Source: Chinchilla lanigera (Eukaryota > Chordata > Mammalia > Rodentia > Chinchillidae). Taken from it: a stretch of 64,000 bases of DNA. This document shows, one piece after another, positions 55,354 through 64,000 of the stretch (position 1 is the first letter of the stretch; each line of letters begins with the position of its first letter). The notes beneath the pieces were generated by a model. It saw only the letters and a program-made list of their open reading frames with translations. It was not told where the DNA came from and made no database searches. The stretch spans positions 18,735,980-18,799,979 of the forward strand of contig NW_004955417.1 in the NCBI RefSeq assembly GCF_000276665.1, read 5' to 3'. Both the position numbers and the translations under genes were made by a program.

Positions 55354-56730
55354 TATTATCCTGAAACCAAAACCACAGAAGAATCCAACTAAAGAAAGAA
55401 AACTACAGACCAATCTCTCTAATGAACATAGATGCACAGATCCTCAATAAGATACTGGAAAACAGAATGCAACAAATCATCAAGAAAATTATATAAGATG
55501 ACCAAGTAGGATTCATCCCAGGGATGCAGGGATGGCTCAACATACACAAATCAATAAATGTAATACACCATATCAACAGAACCAATAACAAAAAAATCAC
55601 TTGATAATCTAAATAAATGCATAAAAAAATTTGAGAAAGTCCAACACCCATTCATGATAAAAACCCTACAGAAAATCAGAATAAATAGTCTTCATCTCAG
55701 TCAGATAAAAGTCCTCTGTGACAAATCAACAACCAACATCATACTAAATTATCAAAAACTGAAAACTTCCACTCTGAAACCAGGAACAAGACAAGGATGT
55801 TAACTATCACCACTCCTATTTAATATAGTTCTGGAAGCATTCTCCCGAGCAGTTAGACAAAAGAAAGAAATAAAAGGAATAAGGATAGGAAAGGAAAAAG
55901 TTAAATTATCATTATTTGCAGATGACATGATACTGTACATAGAAGACCCCCAAAACTCCACCAAACAACTTGTACATTTAATAACTGAATTCAGTAGCAC
56001 AGCTGGATACAACGATTACACTCAAAAATTAACAGCATTCCTGCACACAAACAACAAATACATTGAGAGAGAAATTAAGGAAACAACACCTTTTACAAAA
56101 AAATGAAATAATTAGTCTTCAAAAATGAAGTAATTAAAATCAATCTAATATAAGAAGCAAAAGATTTATACATTGAAAATGACAATATTCTGAAAAAGAA
56201 TTTCAAAGAGGATATCAGAAAATGGAAAGATATCCTTTGATCTTGGGTAGGATGAACCAACATAGCGAAAACGGCAACACTTCCAAAATTGCTATACAGA
56301 TTTAATGCAACCCCAATCAAAATGCTGGTAGCACACTTCACAGATCTACAGTATCTAGAGTATCATGTCATCTGCAAATATTCCTAATATTCATTTTGAA
56401 CTGAAGAGACATAAATAGCAAAAAACAATCCTAGACCACAAAGGTAAGGAAGGGAGCATCACAATCCCTGACTTGAAACTCTACTACAAAGCTATTGTGA
56501 TAAAAACAGTATGGTACTGGTATAAAAATAGATCTGAGGAACAGATTAGATGATGCAGAAACAACTCCATACATACTCAGCCACCTTATTTTTGACAGAG
56601 GGGTCAAACACTTGGCTGGAAGAAAGATAACCTCTTTAATAAAAGGTGCAGAAAAACTGGCTTACCAGATGCCAAAGACTATCATGATTTTCTTTAATTG
56701 CACAATGAAAGGGCATATACTGTCATAATT
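55354..56730 (+). mobile_element. LINE-1 ORF2 reverse-transcriptase part, inverted segment
   Basis: Sense L1 ORF2: 'GAAAACTACAGACCAATCTC', 'GGATTCATCCCAGGGATGC' and 'AAACCAGGAACAAGACAAGG'. Then comes the catalytic [16 protein letters not shown] block at about 55,916-55,965, and 'CTGACTTGAAACTCTACTAC'. It ends near 'AAAAACTGGCTTACCAGATG'. Those last bases lie, in an L1, only a few dozen bases before where the minus-strand part starts. So this is the 5' part of the same insertion, inverted. Stops and frameshifts make it non-functional. Confidence 0.88.
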
Positions 56731-56734
56731 TGAG

Positions 56735-57704
56735 TTGGGCTGGGTCCTTGAGGTGCTTGGTGCTTTAATATCCTTTAGTACACAGATATTTACTGCATTT
56801 ATGAGTATATGTCAAGTGTTTATTGGGAACGCTTGGGATAAAATTCTAAGTAGGAAATCATCCCCACCCTCAGTGAGTCAAGTTTCTATGTTTATGAAGG
56901 CAATTTTTAAATCACATTTTTCTAAATTTAGTCAGTATTACATTATAGCATTAGAATAAACATTGAGATTACTAAAGAAAAATTGAAAAGCAGAATTTAA
57001 TATGAAAACTGAACTAGGTATTTTTGTAAATAAATGCTTATAGATATTAATTGTCACCCTGTGAAATAGTGTCTATGATTATGGTATTAAGGTAGAGAAA
57101 TTGATAACTAAGATATAGTACATTTCCCAAGAATGCTATATAGTATAATAGCAAAAATTGGTTTCAGACCATTGATGCTTTGCTGTTAAGTTTTCTTCTG
57201 TGAAGCATAGTGTAAATAAATTCTAAAACCTGTCAATTCAGTATAGCCGCATTACAATTTTGCCTATCTATAGAACAAATACTAATCCTTAGACTTTTAA
57301 ATCTGTGTATTTTTGTACTATGACTCTTTATATCTCATTGATTCCTTCCCTTTATGATGTTATGATAAAAGGAATTGTGTTCATGTATTTGCCACTAAAT
57401 CCCCAAACAATTTCGTATATACTCACTTGCCAAATTATTTCTATAACAAATACATGCTATATTTTTTGCCCCATTCAGTACATTGTGTGAAATGTTATAT
57501 AGCACAAAGATCCAATGTATGTTATTTGCAATAGGATCATATTTTAATTTTTCTTTTTTTATTTTGCTCTTCTACTTTCATTCCCAGAAATCATGAAATG
57601 GTTTATATTATTCACAAAGATTTTGGCATTTGAATCAGAGGTAGTAATGCTGTTGACTAAATTATATCATGATTCTTCTTTTGTTTGTTTTTCAAAATGA
57701 AAAC
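56735..57704. other. Unassigned DNA with a possible ancient L2/MIR-like segment
   Basis: 'TATTTACTGCATTTATGAGT', 'ATGTCAAGTGTTTATTGGGA' and 'AATCATCCCCACCCTCAGTG' (56,785-56,880) resemble the ancient mammalian repeat with 'ATTTATTGAGC...CCCTGCCCTCA' text. The remainder holds nothing recognisable. Confidence 0.35.
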
Positions 57705-57940
57705 AGCTGTACTATTTTGTCTCATTGTGAAAAAAAATACACATTCCTGGGGGGTATTGCTACCTTTCTTTCAGAAGTATGCTGCTAGATGACCAAGTTT
57801 TCCCCAAGATGGATAGTGGAAAGATATCTGTTGAGAAAGAGAATCCATGTTCCATCTATTAAGTAGAAATATATAGTTGCTACTTTTACAGGTCAATATT
57901 AGCAATTTTGTTGCCTATAAGGCAACAAAAAATGAAAATA
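57705..57940 (+). repeat. Local duplication, copy 1 (segment order A-B-C-D)
   Basis: Four segments recur 1.2 kb downstream. A is 57,705-57,753 ('AGCTGTACTATTTTGTCTCA'). B is 57,768-57,812 ('CTTTCAGAAGTATGCTGCTA'). C is 57,813-57,906 ('TAGTGGAAAGATATCTGTTG' to 'GGTCAATATTAGCAATT'). D is about 57,914-57,939 ('ATAAGGCAACAAAAAATGAA'). No mobile-element family is recognised. Confidence 0.85.
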
Positions 57941-57944
57941 AGTA

Positions 57945-58644
57945 AAATTAAAAGCAACACAACCATTCAATATGAAATAACTCAATTATAATTACTCTCT
58001 TGGTGCCTCCACTGGCGCTGCAGGAAAGGGGCTCCCTGGTGGCATGGTGGTGACAGTCGTGTGTCGCACTGGACCTATGATAATGCCCCAGGGGAGGTGC
58101 AGCGCTACCTCATGACTGTCCTATGGGAATGGAAGACCAGGCCTTCCACATGGTCTTCTCCAACATTCCTTGGAGAGATGGCGAGACCCATTGATAGCAC
58201 ATCAGGGACGCAGGTCCTAGCTCTCTACTTGATCTTCTTGAATCCCACCTTCTGAGACACTAAGTTTGCCTTGTCATGGTAACTGGGTGTAGAACTCTTG
58301 GCTCCCTCACTCAGCTTCAATGGCATGGTGGGAGTTTTCTCTTTAGTGCTTGGCTGGAAGAAAGTGGCTATTTCCTTTAAGCTTCTTTTTGGAAATGACA
58401 CAGAATGCTCTTGTTGGGGACTTCTGTTTGGGTTTTTGTCTATGCCCTGAGCTGTTGCCAGATTCCTCGCTTCTTCAGTAACAAGTCCGGGATATATGAG
58501 ACAAAATGAAAAAACAAAGAGAACTTCATATTTATTCTCGCCTTACTCAATGCAGGTCACTGTGAATAGGGATTAATTTAAAATGATTTTTGAAGGAAAC
58601 ACTACGGGCTACTACACAAGGAAAACACAACCTTGGGATCTAAA
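57945..58644. other. Unassigned GC-richer block, possible transcript copy
   Basis: The stretch 57,995-58,560 is markedly richer in G and C than its surroundings, with CpGs ('GCCTCCACTGGCGCTGCAGG', 'GGTGCAGCGCTACCTCATGA'). A 64-codon plus-strand frame (58,061-58,255) reads into it, and further frame-shifted coding-like text follows. This could be a decayed processed pseudogene or ERV piece. I do not recognise the parent gene. It is enclosed by the two copies of the local duplication. Confidence 0.3.
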
Positions 58645-58815
58645 ATACGGTCATGGTTTGTGTCTAGATGTTCTCCCAAAGCCTCATGTAGCCATAGGAT
58701 GGACTTCTAGAGTTTTCCATGGATCTATGGTCCAGTGCTGAGATTATGGGTATGAGTCCTACACCCACCCTGGGGCAGGCAGCCTGCATACAATATAATG
58801 GAGGCAAAGAGGGTG
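58645..58815 (+). mobile_element. MaLR-like LTR, 5' half only
   Basis: 'GGTCATGGTTTGTGTCTAGA', 'TCTCCCAAAGCCTCATGTAG', 'GGTCCAGTGCTGAGATTATG' and 'CAGCCTGCATACAATATAAT' match the LTR at 24,817. The match ends abruptly near 58,815, so the 3' half is deleted. Confidence 0.85.
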
Positions 58816-58966
58816 ATTTGTTCCAAATCATACAGAAATAAAATTAAAAATCTTCATTGACCTTTTCTTCTGTTCCTCAGGACATGAGCAATGACAAAGT
58901 GGAGGAATGTTCAGCTGTTAAAATGTTTCTCTGGATTTGAAATTATACAATTTTGGTCAGTGCTAA

Positions 58967-59186
58967 CTTTCAGAAGTATGCTGCTAGATGATCAAGTTTT
59001 CCCCAAGATGGAAAGCTGTACTATTTTGTCTCACTGTGAAAAAATATACACATTCCTGGGGAGTTCTGTAAGACAACAAGAAATGAAAAGCTAGTGGAAA
59101 GCTATCTGTTGAGAAAGAGAATCCATGTTCCATCCATTAAGTAGAAATATATAGTTGCTACTTTTACAGGTCAATATTAGCAATTG
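58967..59186 (+). repeat. Local duplication, copy 2 (segment order B-A-D-C)
   Basis: Segment B is 58,967-59,012, A is 59,014-59,063, D is about 59,066-59,090 and C is 59,092-59,186. By eye, differences from copy 1 are few: one mismatch over about 45 bases in B and two over about 94 in C. All segments keep the same orientation, but A/B and C/D are swapped. Confidence 0.85.
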
Positions 59187-59189
59187 AGT

Positions 59190-59837
59190 GCATGTACCAC
59201 TATTATGCAACTAATTCCTATTTCATACAAAATATAACTCAAAGTGATATTGATTAAACTAAATTAGACTTAGGGAAATACTAAGAAATTTAGATCTTTG
59301 GATTGGCTTTTATTTCTTAAAGAACAAAGCTCCATTTTAATTAAAGCTGTGTTTCAAAATAAACTTTGTAGATGTTAGTTTAAGATTATAATCTTAGTAT
59401 ACTTATTTTACTTTGTGTATACTTTTTGATGTTTGATTAAAAGGTCTTATTTAACTTTCAGGTCTGAATAAAAGCAAATGCTAGAACAATATTATAAAGG
59501 ACAGGTAGCAGCTGAAATTTTGGTTGTGGCTATTCAGTGAAGGTTAACTTTATCCTGGCTACCTGAAAACCAGGTAGTCAATCTTCAAGATATAAACTCA
59601 TTTTAACTCACATTCAATAGTGTTTTTCTCTTAGCTTGTTTCATTTTACTTATCATTTTACAAAGTACTATTATTTTTGGGTTTTGAGCCTGAGGTTCTT
59701 TTGAAGGAGTTCCTTAAAAAGAATTCAATTTTCTTTTAGACATAAATATAAATAAAAAGAAAGATCAATATCACTATTTCTTCTCTATGTATATATACTA
59801 CCTTATTCTGCCCTCAAAAATGTTCATTTTATAAATG
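59190..59837. other. Unassigned AT-rich DNA
   Basis: No gene or repeat recognised. Confidence 0.4.
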
Positions 59838-59940
59838 GGGAATGCCTCCAAGTGTCCATACTCCCAGCTTCTTGGTAGGCTCACAAATTCAAGACCAACC
59901 TGGCCACCAGAATGAGATCCTCTGTCTCCAAGACAAAATT
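59838..59940 (+). mobile_element. Truncated, diverged B1-like SINE, plus strand
   Basis: 'CATACTCCCAGCTTCTTGGT', 'TCACAAATTCAAGACCAACC' and 'AATGAGATCCTCTGTCTCC' keep the B1 order but are heavily diverged and lack an A-tail of note. Confidence 0.55.
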
Positions 59941-60330
59941 AATAACTTTCTCATATACTATGACTCTTGAGTTACTGAGTTACTAAACAGCATGTTGAAT
60001 GTAGGTAAGAAAAAAGTAATGAGAACAGAAGTACTGAAAAAATACAAGATTATCTTCAATATGTGTGAGAAATAAAATAGGAATAGAATAACACATTGAA
60101 TAAGAAATAATAAATCACTATGTAAAAGAAGGAAAAAATGTGTGCAAGTGAAAGTTTGGGAAGAAATAGCAGGTATTCTTAACTTAAAATGTAACCATTA
60201 TTCAGAATTTACTGCTGGGCACTGAGATGAGAGTGTTGTAGGGGTTATAAGAATAGAGTAGATTTCATCCATCCTGGAAATTGCACTTGAGTTTTCTTTA
60301 TAATTGAGGAATGAAAACCATACCCATATT

Positions 60331-60425
60331 CAGTAACTTGCCTCATGCCTCTAGTTGGTGAACCAGAGCTCAATTGTTTTAATCCTGACTCCAGTAGCAG
60401 GGTCTTAACCATTTCACTAATGGTG
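60331..60425 (+). mobile_element. MIR-like SINE fragment, plus strand
   Basis: 'CAGTAACTTGCCTCATGCC', 'TTGGTGAACCAGAGCTCAA' and 'GACTCCAGTAGCAGGGTCTT' then 'AACCATTTCACTA' follow the MIR right half (AAGTAACTTGCCCAAGGTC ... AGCC ... CTCTTAACCACT). Ancient mammalian SINE, non-functional. Confidence 0.65.
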
Positions 60426-60564
60426 CACAATCCATAAAATGATACCCTAAAATGCTTAATGAGGAATCTTTGAATTAAGACAGTTTGATGGAGCCAGACA
60501 GCATCACAATGCTTTCTAGGTCAATGATTGAGATATACTAGTTGATAAATAAGTTTACAAATAG

Positions 60565-60760
60565 TGTATTGAGCACTTCTAATAATTTTCATGAGGTATC
60601 TCATTGAATCCCTACAAAAAGTCTACAAACTAGATACTTTTTATCCTACTTTACAGAAGTATAGATGATGAAACTAAAATATATCAATAAATATATTATG
60701 TAGCTCACAGAGCATGAAAATGTAAACAGTGTGAGCCAGAACATCTGGCATTGTGAGCCA
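60565..60760 (+). mobile_element. MIR-like SINE fragment, plus strand
   Basis: 'GGTATCTCATTGAATCCCTA', 'CTTTTTATCCTACTTTACAG' and 'GATGATGAAACTAAAATAT' correspond to MIR text around TCTCATTTAATCC ... CCCATTTTACAGATGAGGAAACTGAGG. Diverged, ends approximate. Confidence 0.6.
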
Positions 60761-61126
60761 TGTATGAACAATAAAAGCCAAAAGCTTCCTATGTGATCAT
60801 ATTTTGGTAAAAAAAGACTGGGGGGAGAAATGAAATGGTAGCTACAGAAAAGCTCTTCAGTAATTTGCAGATGTAAGAAGATGGGTAAAATATTCAGACT
60901 TTTAGCTCAGCTGTCTGAGTTTAGATTTGCCAGTGATGAAATTCATCAGAAAATCAAATGGAAAGCTGTTGCCGTGCTGTGTATGAATTCATGATAACTA
61001 AGAAAATAGAGGTTAAGTGGTCAGATTTTACATATCATGACACAGGTACTCTTAAGTTTTCTGCACAAGTGGCTGAGTGAAAGTTGAAAAGAACTCTGAT
61101 AAAGGCCACAGGAGAAGGATTATCCT

Positions 61127-61462
61127 TAGTTATGGTCTGTGTCCAGAAGTGCCTGCAATGCCTCATGCAGTCACTAGGGGCAGGCTTTTTAGGGGTAGTT
61201 GAATCAGGGATTAAGGGAGTGAATGCTACACTCACCCTAGGGCGGGTAGCCTGCATACAACTAAGGGATAGAAAGAGTCTTATCTGCCTCCCTTGTTGCT
61301 TTTCCTGTCTTCCACTGCCATGAACTGCTGCCCTTCTGCCATGTGCCATCCTACCTTGGGGCCAGCCAAGTATGGACTGAAGCTGTGAGCTAAGTAAACC
61401 TTTCCACCTTTAACTTTGGGTGTCGGGTATTTTGTCTCAGCAACCAGAAAAGTAATTAAGAC
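61127..61462 (+). mobile_element. MaLR-like solo LTR, plus strand
   Basis: 'TAGTTATGGTCTGTGTCCAG', 'GCCTGCAATGCCTCATGCAG', 'AGGGCGGGTAGCCTGCATAC', 'CCTTTCCACCTTTAACTTTG' and 'GTGTCGGGTATTTTGTCTC' match the LTR at 24,817 in order. It ends 'AGTAATTAAGACATTAG'. A 20-base near-duplicate of its end follows directly at 61,471-61,490. Confidence 0.88.
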
Positions 61463-61927
61463 ATTAGTGAAGTGATTAAGACATAGTGAAATTCAAATAT
61501 AGATAAATACAGTCAGAAGCATTTACTACAAAATCTCTTGCAAGTAGGGTCAACTGGCAAGTAGGAGTAAACAGTGGATGGATGAGAATTTATGTGTTAC
61601 CTAACCAAAAGATGGCTCAGTACCTCAGGCATAGTAGATAGGATTGAATCAAACACTGGAAAAGCAGTTTGAAGACTGAAACTTGACTGCTACAAAAAAG
61701 TATGAAATTGCAGGTGTAAACATTTATCCCATTAATTAAAATATGTGAACAAAAATTGTTCATTTATATTGACTTTACAAACAGGCACACTAATAGGACC
61801 CCTGTAATAAATTTAGTAGCTAAGGTAGTTTTCCCTGGAACATGGCTTGGACCACCACTGCCAAAACTGGACTCCATAAACATTTAGTTATACACTTTTG
61901 GAATAAATAACAACCTCCTACCATTGC
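61463..61927. other. Unassigned DNA
   Basis: No gene or recognised repeat beyond the short end duplication of the LTR. Confidence 0.4.
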
Positions 61928-61966
61928 ATGTGTGTGTGTGCATGCACACACACCCACACACACAAA
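61926..61966. repeat. TG/CA palindromic microsatellite
   Basis: A (TG) run, a central TGCATGCA and a (CA) run form a near-perfect inverted repeat of alternating purine and pyrimidine. It can form a hairpin and is prone to Z-DNA. Confidence 0.9.
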
Positions 61967-62574
61967 CATATTCATTCTACTTTCTATATTTCATTAATTC
62001 AAGTGTTTATAGTCATTTGGGTCAATTTCTCTAGATAATAGCTGATTTTGACTCTTTGAAATACTTATGCATATTTAAATTCAAAATTTTTATGTATTGA
62101 CTTTAGATCACTCTTTGAGAGAAATTTTTTTCCCAGCATTTCCAGGTTCTAGTTGAATGTATGTGAGACAGGAGAGGATATTTAAATGCAGTCCTCATCT
62201 GTCAAGAGCACAGTCATGAAATTATTGTTCTGGGAATAAGAAGGTAAAGGAATTTAGAAGGAGAATGAAACCTTGGGACAGGAATGAGAATTTATAGTAA
62301 GAAATATACCCTAAGTTGTAATTTTATATGCTTATATGCTTTTGTCTGGGTTGGCTTCTAGTTTTTCTTCACTCTAATGCAGTCACAGAACTCTAAAACA
62401 TAAATATGCTTGTGCCATTCTGTTTGCTACATTCTTCCAAAGGACCTTGATTTCCATCAGGTCACAAGTTCTAGTTTGCTGCAAAATAGGAATCTGTCTT
62501 GTGTCTACTTCTTACCACTCTGTTCCCATGCATCATGGATTTTACAAGTCCCCAACTCTTGTTCAGTTTAAATT
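61967..62574. other. Unassigned DNA
   Basis: No gene or recognised repeat. Confidence 0.4.
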
Positions 62575-62589
62575 CTTTTTGTTTCTATC

Positions 62590-62740
62590 TTTGTCTTTTT
62601 TGAGACAGGGTCTCACTATGCAGTTCAGGCTGGCCTTGAGCTCACTTTGTAGCCTAGGCTGGTCTCGAACTCTCAATGATCCTCCAGCCTCAGCCTCCCG
62701 AGTGCTGGGATTATAGGAGTGTACCACCACGCCGGGCTCC
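62590..62740 (-). mobile_element. B1-like SINE, minus strand, well conserved
   Basis: 'TTTTTTGAGACAGGGTCTCA', 'GCAGTTCAGGCTGGCCTTG', 'GATCCTCCAGCCTCAGCCTC' and 'GTACCACCACGCCGGGC'. CpGs survive at the CCGAGTGC and GCCGGGC sites, pointing to a younger copy. CCAACTCTTGTTCA (about 62,552) and CCTAACTGTTGTTCA (62,740) may be its target duplication, with an A-rich tail between. Confidence 0.92.
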
Positions 62741-62741
62741 T

Positions 62742-63781
62742 AACTGTTGTTCAAATGAGCTATTTCTTTCGAGCCCTCTTTGTTCTCACAGGCTATACCA
62801 CCATTATCTGTGTAATTTCTCTTTCCATAAAACTTCACTGAGATGTTTTTTTCAAGAAAGTTGCCTTGACCCAACTTCTCTCATCAGTGATTAGCAGGCA
62901 GTTAACAGGAGACGTGGGCTAGTGTGGCTGCATGCCTGGGGCACAGCACCTGTACCTCCTGCTGTCCTCTGATAAGACACACTGAGGGGTGAGAGTGTTG
63001 TCCTCTCTGCTGCACTAAGAAAGTTCTTGAGTACAAAAATAGGACCTTCATTTCTCTAAATCCAGCCTCCAAACTACCCCTGGACTATAGAAAATAGTGA
63101 CTATTTGATGTGCCGGCCATGATAGAAAATTGACGAAAGCAATTTCTCATTCATTTCCAGAAAACTTCATAAATATTGTGCAGACAAAAAATGATTCTGA
63201 ATTAGAACATGCTAGAGTAAATTGACCTAAATAAAAAATTTGTAACCAGAATTCTGAGCCCTATAACAGGTTACTTCACTTTGAAACTTTCAAATGTTGA
63301 CTACTCTGTAGTGTGTGTCATATAGCTGCAAAATTATTTTTTCATTTAATTGTGATAATATTACAAGTTACTCTTCAGAACACAGTTTTGGAAAAGCTGG
63401 ACTGATCTATCTTATCTACTTAGCCAATACGTATTTTATTTTGTTACTTACCAAAAAGAAAGTAGGATAATTTTATTTGTTATCATAGTCCATGACAATT
63501 AAAATTATGGTATTAAATTAGCATTTCTACTTCCTGAATACTTTTGTTTTTAATATTTGGCCATCTGAAATTTTCAAAACTTTTTAGGTCTTTACTTTTT
63601 AGGTCTTTACCATATTGTCATAAAGAAAGCAAAAGAATGACAGGTGGTATACTGAAATAAATATATACATTTAGTCATAGAAAAGTCTAGATTGTTTTCT
63701 ATTAATGTCAAGAAATTATGGCAAAAATCATAACATCATATTTAAAAGCAATTGTAGATAATTCATTAAAATTACTGTTGT
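62742..63781. other. Unassigned DNA
   Basis: No gene. At 63,578-63,611 a 15-base unit, TTTTTAGGTCTTTAC, is repeated in tandem. Nothing else is recognised. Confidence 0.4.
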
Positions 63782-63794
63782 TAACATAATTTCT

Positions 63795-63829
63795 TACACT
63801 TGATCTTAGCCAAAAGGCCGAGAAGTGAT
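63795..63829 (-). pseudogene. U2 snRNA 5'-end retropseudogene, tailless
   Basis: On the minus strand, 35 bases match the 5' end of U2 snRNA (CTTCTCGGCCTTTTGGCTAA and flanks) with one mismatch, G4 to A, as expected from CpG decay. The parent RNA is about 188 bases and pairs with the intron branch point in the spliceosome, so this piece cannot function. It is flanked by TAACATAATTTCTTA (63,782-63,796) and TAACATATTTCTTA (63,829-63,842), a target-site duplication differing by one base. No A-tail lies between the RNA-like part and the duplication. Confidence 0.88.
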
Positions 63830-63849
63830 AACATATTTCTTAAAATCAT

Positions 63850-63935
63850 TCTTTTTTGTTGTTGGTATGGGAAATCAAACTCAGGAACTTGCACTTGCCA
63901 GGCAGGTGCTTGTGCTGCTGAGCTATATCCTCAGC
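63850..63935 (-). mobile_element. ID SINE, minus strand, diverged
   Basis: 'TATGGGAAATCAAACTCAGG', 'CTTGCACTTGCCAGGCAGG' and 'GAGCTATATCCTCAGC'. Flanked by AAAATCA at 63,842-63,848 and 63,936-63,942. CpGs of the young subtype are lost. It sits within 10 bases of the U2 retropseudogene. Confidence 0.9.
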
Positions 63936-64000
63936 AAAATCAATTTTTCCTGAGTAATTCTTTTTTATGGACATCAACATCTTGTTGTACTATATTCATT

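Noticed and set aside
55036..55392. 118-codon plus-strand open frame
   Set aside because: It is the antisense of L1 ORF2 and crosses the inversion junction.
55354..56730. Potentially active L1
   Set aside because: The copy lacks ORF1, the endonuclease and a promoter, is inverted relative to its own 3' end, and carries many stops and frameshifts.
11901..63935. tRNA-Ala-like sequences with A and B boxes on both strands
   Set aside because: They end in A-rich tails, lack a complete cloverleaf after the B box, and several have target-site duplications. They are ID SINEs, not tRNA genes.
1..64000. CRISPR array, operon, bacterial defence or phage genes
   Set aside because: The sequence is vertebrate by its SINE, L1 and LTR content. 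Repeats are dispersed retroposons and microsatellites, with no spacer-repeat array and no compact coding.

Overview
This window looks like intergenic or deep intronic DNA from a placental mammal, and the short interspersed repeats point to a rodent. Two SINE families recur. One is tRNA-Ala-derived ID elements, about 13 copies, most with a body ending GGTACCGG and an A-rich tail. The other is 7SL-derived B1-like elements, about 11 copies. The ID subtype is not the one I know from rat. A non-murid rodent such as a beaver or a related castorimorph would fit, but that is a low-confidence guess. I find no convincing protein-coding gene. Open frames are all short, are scattered on both strands, and many lie inside LINE, SINE or LTR sequence. 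No functional tRNA, rRNA or snRNA gene is visible.

Layout. 1-6.1 kb: AT-rich unassigned DNA with an LTR, a MER5-like DNA element, two B1 copies and an L1 reverse-transcriptase fragment. 6.1-9 kb: a roughly 0.9-kb LTR-like repeat, then an L1 split by a MaLR LTR, then an opposite-strand L1 tail. 9-23 kb: mostly unassigned sequence with an L1 3' part, a mariner relic, B1 and several young ID elements. 23-29 kb: an ID dimer, a textbook MaLR LTR with 5-bp target duplications inside an L1, a MER2-like element, and LTR-like fragments. 29-32.7 kb: AT-rich and almost free of recognisable repeats. 32.7-36 kb: an L1 holding a three-level nest of insertions plus B1 and ID. 36-41 kb: unassigned. 41-46 kb: a 2-kb L1 interrupted by ID and B1, then a second copy of the 0.9-kb LTR-like repeat. 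47.7-51.7 kb: an L1 followed by a MaLR element that retains LTR, internal and LTR portions. 52-57 kb: ID elements and a twin-primed (5'-inverted) L1. 57-64 kb: a local duplication whose segments are in shuffled order, MIR-like relics, more LTRs and B1, and a short U2 snRNA retropseudogene without a poly(A) tail.

The value of the window lies in its record of retrotransposition and rearrangement. The items most worth a second look are the shuffled duplication at 57.7/59.0 kb, the tailless U2 fragment at 63.8 kb, an ID element with a C-rich tail at 20.8 kb, the nested insertion at 33.2-34.2 kb, and a 21-bp inverted copy of the L1 catalytic-site sequence at 56.36 kb. I saw no new enzymatic or defence system. 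Boundaries without target-site duplications are approximate, and family names come from recognition, not from a search.
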